Assembly (NCBI GenBank): GCA_965659945.1
Contig: CBFHYJ010000004.1
Span: 1-64,000 of the forward strand
DNA from: VMDJ01 sp965659945
GTDB lineage: Bacteria > Pseudomonadota > Gammaproteobacteria > Chromatiales > Chromatiaceae
Direction: 5' to 3'
Length of the DNA stretch: 64,000 nucleotides
Below are positions 17,127-25,726 of this stretch, one piece after another (positions within the stretch are counted from its first letter, which is position 1; each line of letters starts with the position of its first letter). The translations under genes and the position numbers were made by a program. The notes beneath the pieces were generated by a model. The model worked only from the letters and a program-made list of their open reading frames with translations. It was not told where the DNA came from and did no database searches.

Positions 17127-19688
17127 TTATTCCTCGTCCACTTTATTATCTGAGCTTAACGGTAGCTCTACGTAAAACGTACTACCCTTGCCCACATTTG
17201 AATTAGCGTAAATCTTACCAGAGTGCTCTTCCACAATGGTCTTAGTAATCGCAAGTCCCATCCCCATGCCGTGCTCTTTGGTGGTGTAGAAAGCATCAAA
17301 AAGCTTAACCAACTGCTCTTCAGGAATGCCTGCACCATCATCTTTAATTCTAATCTGCGCACGCTCATCCTCTGTAAGGCTGGTTTCAATAAGTAATCGA
17401 CGCTCACCCTGCAGACGAATCTGCATCGCATCAATCGCATTACGAACCAAGTTAATCAACACTTGTTCAATCTGTACCGTATCAACATCAACCCATAGCG
17501 GCTGATCAAACAGCGTTTTCTCTAAAGAGATTTTTTCTTTACGAATATCGTGTGCAACAAGCTCGCAAACTTCATTAACAACTTTATTAAGATTGATATG
17601 TTGACGAATTGTTTGCTGCTTAGTCACTAGTGCACGCAGGCGCTTAATAATTTCCGCCGCACGTTTGGATTGTGCGGCGATCTGCTCGAGTGCTTTGACT
17701 AAATCTTCTTTAGTTCCCACATCACTGTTCAAGCGTCGAACACAACCATTTGCAAAATTACTAATTGCTGATAAAGGTTGATTAAGTTCATGCGCAATAC
17801 CCGTCGACATTTCACCCATTGTGCTTAAACGAGCAACGTGAACCAATTCATCCTGACGACGCTGTAGCTCATCTTCTGCTAATCGCTGCGCTGTGATGTC
17901 ACGTGCATAGATATTCACGTAATCCAACTCTTTTACAGGGGTCACCAACAATGAAAAACGATACTTAGACGTCTCTATCTCGGTTTCGTAATCTGTATTT
18001 TCTTCTAACACTCGCATAACAATTGTGCGCCAAAAAAGAGGCAAGGTTTGTCCTGCTCGACAATTCCAATACTTCAGTAAAGGCTCACTCGGGTTATTTG
18101 CATAAACGATAACGCCAAGCTGATTAATGCGAAGAATTGGTGAAGGACTCTCCGCTGAGAATGCCGCTAACGCTGCAATCTCGCGCTCTCTTGCTTTACG
18201 CTCACCCACATCACGCAAGGTCACCGTGAACAGCAAATCATCCTCAAGATGTACCGGCGTTAAAGAAACCTCAAAGTCTCTTGAGCGGCCATCTTTAGGG
18301 TAGCCTTGTAACTCATCAGATTGAATAGGCAACTTTTCAAGAGGTGTTTGATAACTCTCAAGCATTTCCTCGAATCTCACTGCTGATGAGGTATTAAAAG
18401 CAAGGCGTGAAAGCTCCAATCCCAGCACTTGCGACAATCGTCTATCGAGCTGTCGCTCAGCCGTAGCATTCATATCAATAACATTGCCTGCGTAGTCGAT
18501 TGTAATCATGCCATCTGCAGAAGCGGACATAGCAGCTGCTCGTAATGATTCAAGCTGCTCCACTTGGCTCTCATGTTGAGTCCGAGTGCGCTCACGTGCG
18601 GTTAATACTAGGTCAATAACATCTCTCACCCGCTCTTCCAGAATCAAAAGCTGGTTTCCGGTTTTTGATTGTGTCTTTTCTGGCAGATCACCCAAAGCTC
18701 GCGATGCAAATTCCTGTAAACGACGTAGTACTCGATTAATACGACCTGAAATCAGTAACACCACCGCCATAAAGGTCACGATGATCGCAGTCGCTCCTAC
18801 AGCCCTCTGCTTCCGCTCAAGATCTATAACTGCCTCAGAGGTAGCTAAAAAGCTTGATCGCGGCATCAGTGTCATAAATAACAAGTTCAGGTCCGCATCG
18901 TCATACTGAGTAAATGACTGAGTTGTAATCAAGTACTCAAGCGATAGCAGCTCAACATCTTCACCAGCATCAATACGTGTCCTGTCACTAGTCGCAAGAA
19001 GTTTTTTCCCCTCCGGCTCTGTTATGGCGACTATTACTTGGTTATCGGTACCACCCTGCTGCGAGGCAGCTAAAAAGTCACTATCTACTCGAAGCAACAT
19101 CACAAGATGGCCCATCATTTCAGGACCGGTGTCCCAGATCGGTTCTGTCACAACAAAATAGGGCGCACCACCTAAAGTGGTTACAAAAGACTTTTCACCT
19201 CGACTTGCCATAACAAAAGCTTGGTCTTCAAGTAAGTTCGTTGGTATTGGTAGACCTTTCGGGCTAAAGCCTTCGCGCATGTTGCCATCTAAGTCCATAA
19301 GAATCAGATAGGTTGGCTGAGTGAGCTGACGCCACAACTCTTGAAGCGGCATCCAAGGAGGTAGCTCTTTGCGATCTTCAAAGACTGAAATAAAAGGACC
19401 CCAAAATGTCAGGTCCATGTAGGTCGCCATACGACGATGATTTGCCAAAAGGCGAATCAAGTAAACATACGATTGCTTATGCTCGTCGAAATTAATCAGG
19501 GCTTGCCGAGATGCCGATTCCAAACGGACCTGAAGTGTTTCATCAAAGATATCTTGAAGCGCGCCCGACTGATGCCTATCGACAAGCCAAAGCACACTGA
19601 CGCCGGCCAAAAGACCAAACATCAAGACAAACATTGGCAAAGGTAGGCTGCGAAGAAACTGCCGCAACCAAGAAACAAACTGCACCAT
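17127..19688 (-). CDS. Membrane sensor histidine kinase with periplasmic sensor and PAS domains
   Basis: Large sensor kinase of 853 residues. A membrane segment at about 17-36 and another near 297-318 enclose a periplasmic region of about 260 residues resembling a Cache-type sensor. Then come a HAMP-like linker, two PAS-like domains (around 380-480 and 505-600), the phosphoacceptor box IAHELNQPLSAISN with His near 633, and an HATPase domain with NAIDAM (N box), DDGAGIPEEQ and GMGMGLAI. The H box is of the FixL/DctB kind, which pairs with FixJ-type regulators such as the one encoded downstream. The ligand is not evident. Confidence 0.93.
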   Translation of the reverse strand: MVQFVSWLRQFLRSLPLPMFVLMFGLLAGVSVLWLVDRHQSGALQDIFDETLQVRLESASRQALINFDEHKQSYVYLIRLLANHRRMATYMDLTFWGPFISVFEDRKELPPWMPLQELWRQLTQPTYLILMDLDGNMREGFSPKGLPIPTNLLEDQAFVMASRGEKSFVTTLGGAPYFVVTEPIWDTGPEMMGHLVMLLRVDSDFLAASQQGGTDNQVIVAITEPEGKKLLATSDRTRIDAGEDVELLSLEYLITTQSFTQYDDADLNLLFMTLMPRSSFLATSEAVIDLERKQRAVGATAIIVTFMAVVLLISGRINRVLRRLQEFASRALGDLPEKTQSKTGNQLLILEERVRDVIDLVLTARERTRTQHESQVEQLESLRAAAMSASADGMITIDYAGNVIDMNATAERQLDRRLSQVLGLELSRLAFNTSSAVRFEEMLESYQTPLEKLPIQSDELQGYPKDGRSRDFEVSLTPVHLEDDLLFTVTLRDVGERKAREREIAALAAFSAESPSPILRINQLGVIVYANNPSEPLLKYWNCRAGQTLPLFWRTIVMRVLEENTDYETEIETSKYRFSLLVTPVKELDYVNIYARDITAQRLAEDELQRRQDELVHVARLSTMGEMSTGIAHELNQPLSAISNFANGCVRRLNSDVGTKEDLVKALEQIAAQSKRAAEIIKRLRALVTKQQTIRQHINLNKVVNEVCELVAHDIRKEKISLEKTLFDQPLWVDVDTVQIEQVLINLVRNAIDAMQIRLQGERRLLIETSLTEDERAQIRIKDDGAGIPEEQLVKLFDAFYTTKEHGMGMGLAITKTIVEEHSGKIYANSNVGKGSTFYVELPLSSDNKVDEE

Positions 19689-19728
19689 AGAGGAATTATG
19701 TCAGAAGCTTAATAAAGGAACGATATGC

Positions 19729-20055
19729 TTAATGCTGAGTTTGATTGAATAACACGGCGTGGCTTTCAATCGTTCTTTCTTTATGAGATGCAATTTCTTG
19801 GATCTCCACTAGAGAGCCTGATGGGCCTGTCTCTAACACTTTCACGAAAAGCTTCTCAGTCCATTGCTGTCCTTCTTCGTGGTGCGTCATAACGATCTCT
19901 GCCTTTTCAGAAAGGCACAAACGCGTGAGATCGGACTTTAAAAAGAGATGCTGATCATCAACGCGGACCATGGATGCGCGGAACAAGCCAAAACGGGCAC
20001 AAGAAACCACCACCTCATGCGGTGTGATATCCGAATGTTCTGACAATTGCGCCAT
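19729..20055 (-). CDS. Uncharacterised PilZ-like small protein
   Basis: Protein of 108 residues with a good ribosome site (AGGGGAGGG) before ATG at 20055. The predicted all-beta pattern and size suggest a PilZ-like or similar beta-barrel domain, but the RxxxR and DxSxxG c-di-GMP-binding motifs are not visible, so c-di-GMP binding is unsupported. It lies 40 bp upstream of the sensor kinase gene on the same strand and may share its transcript. Confidence 0.6.
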   Translation of the reverse strand: MAQLSEHSDITPHEVVVSCARFGLFRASMVRVDDQHLFLKSDLTRLCLSEKAEIVMTHHEEGQQWTEKLFVKVLETGPSGSLVEIQEIASHKERTIESHAVLFNQTQH

Positions 20056-20148
20056 GAGCCCTCCCCCTATTAGAGATGCAATCTTATGAACTCAATCGGC
20101 AGTTCGGCTATCCTGAGCCCTACCAAGTTAACCGGGGAATTACCCTAA

Positions 20149-20601
20149 ATGTCGGAAAAATTGGAAAACGCTGCTAGACCGGGTCTTTTGCGTATTTTGG
20201 CCGCTATTTTTTACGATTTCTGGCTTATTGCGGCCATTTGGCTGATCGGAACCACGCTCGATGCCGTTATCAGGAATGCGCTGATGGTTCATGTTGGTGA
20301 CGGCAACTATCTTGTTCTTCAGGCCTACCTTTTGCTCAGCCCTTGGATCTTCTTCGCGTGGTTTTGGATGCATGGCGGACAAACGCTCGGCATGCGCTCT
20401 TGGCGCATCAAGGTTGTCGATCTAAATGGTGATCCCATCTCACGATCAGCAACACTCAAGCGTTACCTTGCTGCCCTACTGTCATGGTTGGCCCTAGGTC
20501 TTGGTTTTATTTGGGTGTTATTCGACAAAGAGAATCGTAGTTGGCATGACCTGCTATCGAAGACTCAATTAGTCATGGTGCAAAAACGCAAGAAAGCTTA
20601 A
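20149..20601 (+). CDS. RDD-family membrane protein
   Basis: Inner-membrane protein of 150 residues with three hydrophobic segments (about 18-40, 55-75, 105-125). The N-terminal ARPGLLRILAAIFYDF gives the family's R..D pattern, and GGQTLGMRSWRIKVVD and ENRSWHDLLSKTQLV are conserved RDD-family segments. Family function is poorly defined; some members are linked to ion transport. The last 4 bp overlap the end of convergent lptG. Confidence 0.85.
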   Translation: MSEKLENAARPGLLRILAAIFYDFWLIAAIWLIGTTLDAVIRNALMVHVGDGNYLVLQAYLLLSPWIFFAWFWMHGGQTLGMRSWRIKVVDLNGDPISRSATLKRYLAALLSWLALGLGFIWVLFDKENRSWHDLLSKTQLVMVQKRKKA

Positions 20602-21659
20602 CGGACGCGCTTTAGTAGCCAGAGGGCTGAGCTCAAGAAAACCAGTGATGGAATAATCACCATCAAACCCGGGCTGACACTATAAGCTACTGCGACATAT
20701 GACATGGCTCGACTCAGTAGATAGAAGCTCGCGCCCAGGATCATGCCTGTAAAGATACGTTTACCTCGTGAGGCATCACGCTGATTACCTAGCGCGAAAG
20801 GAACCGCCAACACCAACATGACGATTGAAGCGATGGGTGTTGCCAGCTTAGTCCACAAAGCCACTTCATACTCATTAGCGTTCTGACCGTTATGATCCAA
20901 AAAGGCGATGTATTCAATCAGCTCAGTTGTTGAAAGCATGGTTGGTCGAACAACTGCCACCGCTAGAACGCTTGGATCAAACTGAGATTTCCAAGTTGCT
21001 GATTCCAATTGACGACTGGATACCGATAGCTCGGTAAATTCTGTCTGTTGAATATCTTTGAGTTTCCATTCTTCATTAACGTGCTCACCACTGCTCGCAG
21101 AGGTAGCCAGAGACAAGGTGTTATCTTTCTTGAAGTCGTAGATTTTGACTTGTTGAATAGTCGACCCATTAGCCACGCGACGGATATTCACAAAGGAATC
21201 ACCCTCTCGCGCCCAGAAGCCATGACGAGACCGCATCACTACCGTGCCATGTAATTTTGCGTGGCGATAATCCTGAGCAAAATTCTCCGCGATGGGGCCA
21301 AAATACTCACCCATCAGCGCAACAACAGCCATCAGCACTGCGCCCATCTTAAGCAGTGCTTTCAAAAGATGATTACTGGAAAAGCCCACCGATCGCATCG
21401 CGGTTATTTCACTATGGCTCGCCAAACCGCCGAGCGCCAAAAGCGCACCAATCAGAACCGCTACAGGAAAGAGTTCGTATAAATAGCGCGGCGCAGATAA
21501 GCTACCCACAATAAAGGCATCAAGCGTCTCGTAGCCACGGCCAACATCTTCAAATTCATCAATAAAATTAAACAACACCAACAGCGCTACTAGCGCAATC
21601 AATGTGGTCAAGGTGGCACGGGTGACCGTTCTGGCAACATAGCGCTCCAAGATAGTCAT
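20598..21659 (-). CDS. lptG: LPS export permease LptG
   Basis: One of the two inner-membrane permeases of the LptB2FG ABC transporter that extracts lipopolysaccharide and feeds the Lpt bridge. 353 residues with the YjgP/YjgQ layout: N-terminal membrane helices (RYVARTVTRATLTTLIALVALLVLF), a periplasmic beta-jellyroll region (about 135-265) and C-terminal helices. Its ATG overlaps the lptF stop (ATGA), as in other Gammaproteobacteria. Confidence 0.95.
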   Translation of the reverse strand: MTILERYVARTVTRATLTTLIALVALLVLFNFIDEFEDVGRGYETLDAFIVGSLSAPRYLYELFPVAVLIGALLALGGLASHSEITAMRSVGFSSNHLLKALLKMGAVLMAVVALMGEYFGPIAENFAQDYRHAKLHGTVVMRSRHGFWAREGDSFVNIRRVANGSTIQQVKIYDFKKDNTLSLATSASSGEHVNEEWKLKDIQQTEFTELSVSSRQLESATWKSQFDPSVLAVAVVRPTMLSTTELIEYIAFLDHNGQNANEYEVALWTKLATPIASIVMLVLAVPFALGNQRDASRGKRIFTGMILGASFYLLSRAMSYVAVAYSVSPGLMVIIPSLVFLSSALWLLKRVR

Positions 21660-22771
21660 GACTTAATACCACTGAGCAATTGTTGACGAAGCTTTCGCCA
21701 TTTAACTGAATCGAAATACATTACGATTCCCGCAATACCGAGCATCAATGCAAGTAGCCAAAATAATCCTATCTGATGCGGCACTACATCTTGCACAATC
21801 CAACGCTCACCCACTCGCTGCAAATTAAAAAATATAAAGTAAGTGAGAATCGCAAAGCCTAATCGACCATGCACCTCTTTACGCGGTTCAGATTTGGATA
21901 AAACAAAAGCTAAAACGGTGAAAACGATGACGCCTAAGGGCACAGAAACACGATAAGCGAATTCCGCCTTGGCGGAGAGTTGTGGTGATGCCATTAACTC
22001 CAACATTGAATGCGCAGAGGTCTTCTGCGGGCCAACAAGACCACTTCCCGAATTGAGACGAAGAATGTATTCATCGAATGAGGCAACCTGATATTCAACG
22101 CTACCGGGATTACCGACATATCGATGACCTGATGCCAATACAACAAACCGCCCCTTTAGCTCTTCATCGATAAATTGCCACGCCTCTTCGGACTTGATCA
22201 CACCTAACTCGCCATTCTGGCGATCCTGAACAAAGACCTGCTGTAGTCGACCCGATGCTGGATCCACCTTCTCAGCATAGATAATCAAATCGCCATTACG
22301 AAATTCATTGAATTTCCCCGGCTGAACAAAGCTGATATCCGAGCGCGCTTCATCAAAAGCTTTAAGTTCTTCTTTTGCTTGTTGCGCCCAAGGAATCGCT
22401 TCGAACGTCAAAGCGGCGGATAAAACAGCTATCGGCAATGCAACAAAAAGAGACGAAGTGAATAAACGCTTTAAACTAACCCCACTAGCCTGCAGAGCGA
22501 CGATCTCTGAATCCCGATACAAAGCTGCCAATGACCACAACAAAGCAAAAAAGAAGGCCGGCGGCATAATGATGCCAATCACTTTGATCATTTCGAGACC
22601 GATCATCTCAACAACGATCTGGGTGCTGAGCAAACCCTCTGTGACCTCTTTCAAAATCTTTACAGATTTCATTGCAAAAACGATGATCAGAAGGATCAAC
22701 ATCACCAACAAAAAGGCTTTAAAAATATCGCGTATGAGCGCCTTCTCATGAATGGTCAAACGGGGTATCAA
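21656..22771 (-). CDS. lptF: LPS export permease LptF
   Basis: Partner permease of LptG in lipopolysaccharide transport. 371 residues with the same fold: membrane helices at both ends and a periplasmic jellyroll in the middle. It is first in the lptF-lptG pair and divergent from pepA, the canonical order in this group of bacteria. Confidence 0.95.
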   Translation of the reverse strand: MIPRLTIHEKALIRDIFKAFLLVMLILLIIVFAMKSVKILKEVTEGLLSTQIVVEMIGLEMIKVIGIIMPPAFFFALLWSLAALYRDSEIVALQASGVSLKRLFTSSLFVALPIAVLSAALTFEAIPWAQQAKEELKAFDEARSDISFVQPGKFNEFRNGDLIIYAEKVDPASGRLQQVFVQDRQNGELGVIKSEEAWQFIDEELKGRFVVLASGHRYVGNPGSVEYQVASFDEYILRLNSGSGLVGPQKTSAHSMLELMASPQLSAKAEFAYRVSVPLGVIVFTVLAFVLSKSEPRKEVHGRLGFAILTYFIFFNLQRVGERWIVQDVVPHQIGLFWLLALMLGIAGIVMYFDSVKWRKLRQQLLSGIKS

Positions 22772-22885
22772 TCTGCCGTCCTTTCTGTAAACTGAGCAGA
22801 AATTAAAACTGCCTTAGATGGTGTGATATTACCAAAATTACCCCATCTCAAGTCAGATTATCCAACTTTAATCTAGGACTCTGTG

Positions 22886-24358
22886 ATGCAAGTTTCAGCC
22901 ACTTTTTTAGCGCTTGATACCTTAAAAACTCAATGCCTGATCATTCCCACCTTTTCATCTTCTTCCAAGGGCGATGCATTCAAACATATCGATCTAAAAT
23001 CGAAGGGCGCGCTGAGTAAAGCAGCTAAAAAGATAAAAAACATTGCTGATCCAAGCACTTGCTCATTGCTAACTGATATCAACAACATTGCAGCTCAACG
23101 TATTCTTGTTGTTGGGCTTGGCAAAGCATCTGATCTCAATACCAAAAAATATGCGGCTGGAATTGCCAATGCCATTAAAGCTGCAAAAGCTGCGGGGGCG
23201 ACTGAAGTCAGCGTCGCTTATGAAGAAGATGTCAGCTTAATCAAAGAAGCAGTGATTTCAGCCTCTGAAACCAACTATGTTTTCGACGACTGCAAATCCA
23301 CTAAATCTTCATCTAAGCCTCTCGCCAAACTTCGCTTTGTGATGAGCGAGCGCAAGAACGTAAAAGCAGCAACCAAAGCCGCTGGTCAAGGCTTAGCGAT
23401 CGCTAACGGCATGACGCTCGCAAAAACACTCAGCAATCTGCCAGGTAACATTTGCACTCCAAGTTACCTCGCTGATGCCGCATCAGATCTAGCGCGCGGT
23501 AAGCGCAAATTAAAAACAACCGTTTTGAGCGAAGCTCAAATGCAAAAACTTGGCATGGGATCTTTACTGTCTGTATCACGCGGCTCTCGTCAGCCCGCCA
23601 AGCTCATCGTAATAGAATACAAAGGGGGTAAAGCTAGTCAAAAGCCCATTGCGCTTGTTGGTAAAGGACTAACGTTTGATGCTGGCGGTATCTCCATCAA
23701 GCCTGGCGCCGGTATGGATGAAATGAAATATGACATGTGTGGTGCTGCGAGTGTCTTTGGCGCTATGCAAGCTTGTGTCGAGCTTGAACTCCCCATCAAT
23801 GTGGTTGGTGTTATTCCCTCTTCCGAGAACCTACCCGATGGTGATGCCAACAAACCTGGCGACATCGTGACTTCAATGTCAGGCCAGACCATCGAGATTC
23901 TCAACACTGATGCAGAGGGTCGTTTGATCTTGTGCGATGCTCTCACCTATACCGAACGTTTTGATCCTGCCGCCGTTATCGATATCGCAACCCTCACCGG
24001 CGCCTGTATCGTCGCACTGGGTGATCAAGCCAGTGGCCTGATGGCAAATGACGATAAGTTAGCTGATGAACTCTTGGAAGCAGGTGAGTCCTCAGGTGAT
24101 CAAGCATGGCGCCTACCGATTTGGGATGAGTACCAAAGCCAGCTTGATTCAAACTTTGCTGATATGGCGAATATTGGTGGCCCTAAAGCGGGCAGCATCA
24201 CTGCAGCATGCTTCTTGGCGCGCTACACCAAAAAGTTTAAATGGGCTCACCTAGACATCGCTGGCACTGCTTGGAAACAAGGGGCTGCAAAAGGCGCAAC
24301 TGGTCGGCCTGTTCCACTCTTAATGGAATTCCTGATGAAGCGTGCCCGCGTAATTTAA
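22886..24358 (+). CDS. pepA: Cytosol aminopeptidase / leucyl aminopeptidase
   Basis: M17-family metallo-aminopeptidase of 490 residues; in some bacteria it also helps site-specific recombination and transcription control. Metal and active-site motifs are present: VGKGLTFDAGGISIKP, YDMCGAASV and the signature NTDAEGRLILCDAL. I prefer ATG at 22886 over GTG at 22883. The gene is divergent from lptF and directly followed by holC, a standard arrangement. Confidence 0.96.
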   Translation: MQVSATFLALDTLKTQCLIIPTFSSSSKGDAFKHIDLKSKGALSKAAKKIKNIADPSTCSLLTDINNIAAQRILVVGLGKASDLNTKKYAAGIANAIKAAKAAGATEVSVAYEEDVSLIKEAVISASETNYVFDDCKSTKSSSKPLAKLRFVMSERKNVKAATKAAGQGLAIANGMTLAKTLSNLPGNICTPSYLADAASDLARGKRKLKTTVLSEAQMQKLGMGSLLSVSRGSRQPAKLIVIEYKGGKASQKPIALVGKGLTFDAGGISIKPGAGMDEMKYDMCGAASVFGAMQACVELELPINVVGVIPSSENLPDGDANKPGDIVTSMSGQTIEILNTDAEGRLILCDALTYTERFDPAAVIDIATLTGACIVALGDQASGLMANDDKLADELLEAGESSGDQAWRLPIWDEYQSQLDSNFADMANIGGPKAGSITAACFLARYTKKFKWAHLDIAGTAWKQGAAKGATGRPVPLLMEFLMKRARVI

Positions 24359-24667
24359 GTGACACGCATTGATTTCTACATTCTTAAGGCGGGCTCTAAC
24401 AAGACTCGCCTTTCTCTTGCCCAGTTGATTGAACAAAAAGCTCTGAGTCAAAAAAAGAGTGTTCATATTCAGCAACAAGATTCACTAGCTTCAGTGAAAA
24501 CTGATGTACTGATTAATCTCACCGATGAGGTGCTAGCTAACTTCAGCTGCTTTGAAAGGCTGGTTGAGTGTCTATGCTTAGATGAAAACGTCAGAGAGTT
24601 AGGTCGTAAGCGTTATCGCTACTATGCCGAACGCGGTTACCCGCTTCACATGCACGAGATTGATTAG
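24359..24667 (+). CDS. holC: DNA polymerase III chi subunit, unusually short
   Basis: Clamp-loader subunit that contacts SSB. The ends are clearly HolC: TRIDFYILKAG at the start, DVLINLTDEV in the middle and RYRYYAERGYPLHMHEI at the end. At 102 residues it is about 40 shorter than the usual 140-150. The missing part corresponds to the region between the first helix and the DVLINL strand, normally containing LW-F-PH-type residues. The start is GTG immediately after the pepA stop. The valS gene that commonly follows is absent; the next gene is convergent. Confidence 0.8.
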   Translation: MTRIDFYILKAGSNKTRLSLAQLIEQKALSQKKSVHIQQQDSLASVKTDVLINLTDEVLANFSCFERLVECLCLDENVRELGRKRYRYYAERGYPLHMHEID

Positions 24668-25647
24668 GCTTTCGTCATCCAATCAGAGCCTTCATCTTGG
24701 CTCAATACATTGAATGCTTCTTTTCCAGCACTCTCAAAGAAAGTTCGACTTAGCAGCTCTGAAATAATGCCTGTTGTCAGCATTTGTACTGACATAACAA
24801 CCATCAAAATTGACACGAAGAGTAATGGTCGACCGCCAATGTCAGTACCGAGAATGAACTTATCAAACCCAAGATACAGCATTCCGACACCACCGATCGC
24901 GCCAAAGATTAGGCCGATATTGCCAAAGAAATGGCCTGGGCGCGCCTTGTACTTCAAGAAGAAGAAAACCGTCAGTAGATCCACAATGACGCGAAAGGTG
25001 CGCGATAAGCCATATTTTGATTCGCCAAACTGACGCGCACTATGATTCACCACCGTTTCACCAATGCGAGAGGGAGACGTGACACCCGCCACCCACACGG
25101 GAATAAAACGATGCATCTCACCAAAGAGTTTTACCTGCTTTAAAACCACAGCACGATAGACTTTTAAGCTACAGCCATAATCATGTAACTCAACGCCGGT
25201 GACTTTCGCAATTAGTCGATTAGCCATTCGAGAAAACGCCTTACGCGTAGATTCATCATGACGCTGTTTACGCCACCCCTGCAGAAGATCAAGGTCACGT
25301 TCTTTCATCTCTTCAATCATGCGAGGGATGTCAGCTGGATCATTCTGTAGATCACCATCTAAGGTCGCGATGAATTCACCACGCGCTGCATTGATACCTG
25401 CCTGCATCGCAGCCGTCTGACCAAAGTTACGGCGCAAACGAACGATGCGAACATGATCACCATAGCGACGTGATTCATCCTTTAAACGCTTAGCCGTATC
25501 GTCAGGACTACCATCATCCACACAGATAAGCTCCCAAGGGCCTGCATAACCTTCTAGTCCTTGATGAACAGCCTCCAACATAGGCGCAACATTATCCGCC
25601 TCCTTATACATCGGAATCACAATCGACAATGAGTTAGTGATCTTCAT
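24664..25647 (-). CDS. Glycosyltransferase family 2, DPM1/ArnC-like
   Basis: Membrane-bound polyprenyl-phosphate sugar transferase, 327 residues from ATG at 25647. The GT-A domain has SIVIPMYKEADNV, ICVDDGSPDDT, ATLDGDLQNDPADIPRM (the DxD region) and the acceptor loop LLQGWRKQRHDESTRK. Two C-terminal membrane helices lie at about 230-255 and 265-290. This family makes polyprenyl-phosphate-linked sugars for envelope modification. It is convergent with holC (4 bp overlap) and not in a visible operon. Confidence 0.88.
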   Translation of the reverse strand: MKITNSLSIVIPMYKEADNVAPMLEAVHQGLEGYAGPWELICVDDGSPDDTAKRLKDESRRYGDHVRIVRLRRNFGQTAAMQAGINAARGEFIATLDGDLQNDPADIPRMIEEMKERDLDLLQGWRKQRHDESTRKAFSRMANRLIAKVTGVELHDYGCSLKVYRAVVLKQVKLFGEMHRFIPVWVAGVTSPSRIGETVVNHSARQFGESKYGLSRTFRVIVDLLTVFFFLKYKARPGHFFGNIGLIFGAIGGVGMLYLGFDKFILGTDIGGRPLLFVSILMVVMSVQMLTTGIISELLSRTFFESAGKEAFNVLSQDEGSDWMTKA

Positions 25648-25672
25648 CGCTTTCTGTCCATTCAAGTCAAAG

Positions 25673-25698
25673 TAAAAAGGGGCCAAAAGGCCCCTTTT
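25673..25698 (-). terminator. Terminator after pnp
   Basis: Perfect GGGGCC-AAAA-GGCCCC hairpin at 25679-25694 with A-rich/T-rich flanks, located 33 bp past the pnp stop codon; it ends the rimP-pnp operon. Confidence 0.9.
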
Positions 25699-25726
25699 AT
25701 ATCAGCAGTATGCCGCAATTTGGCGA

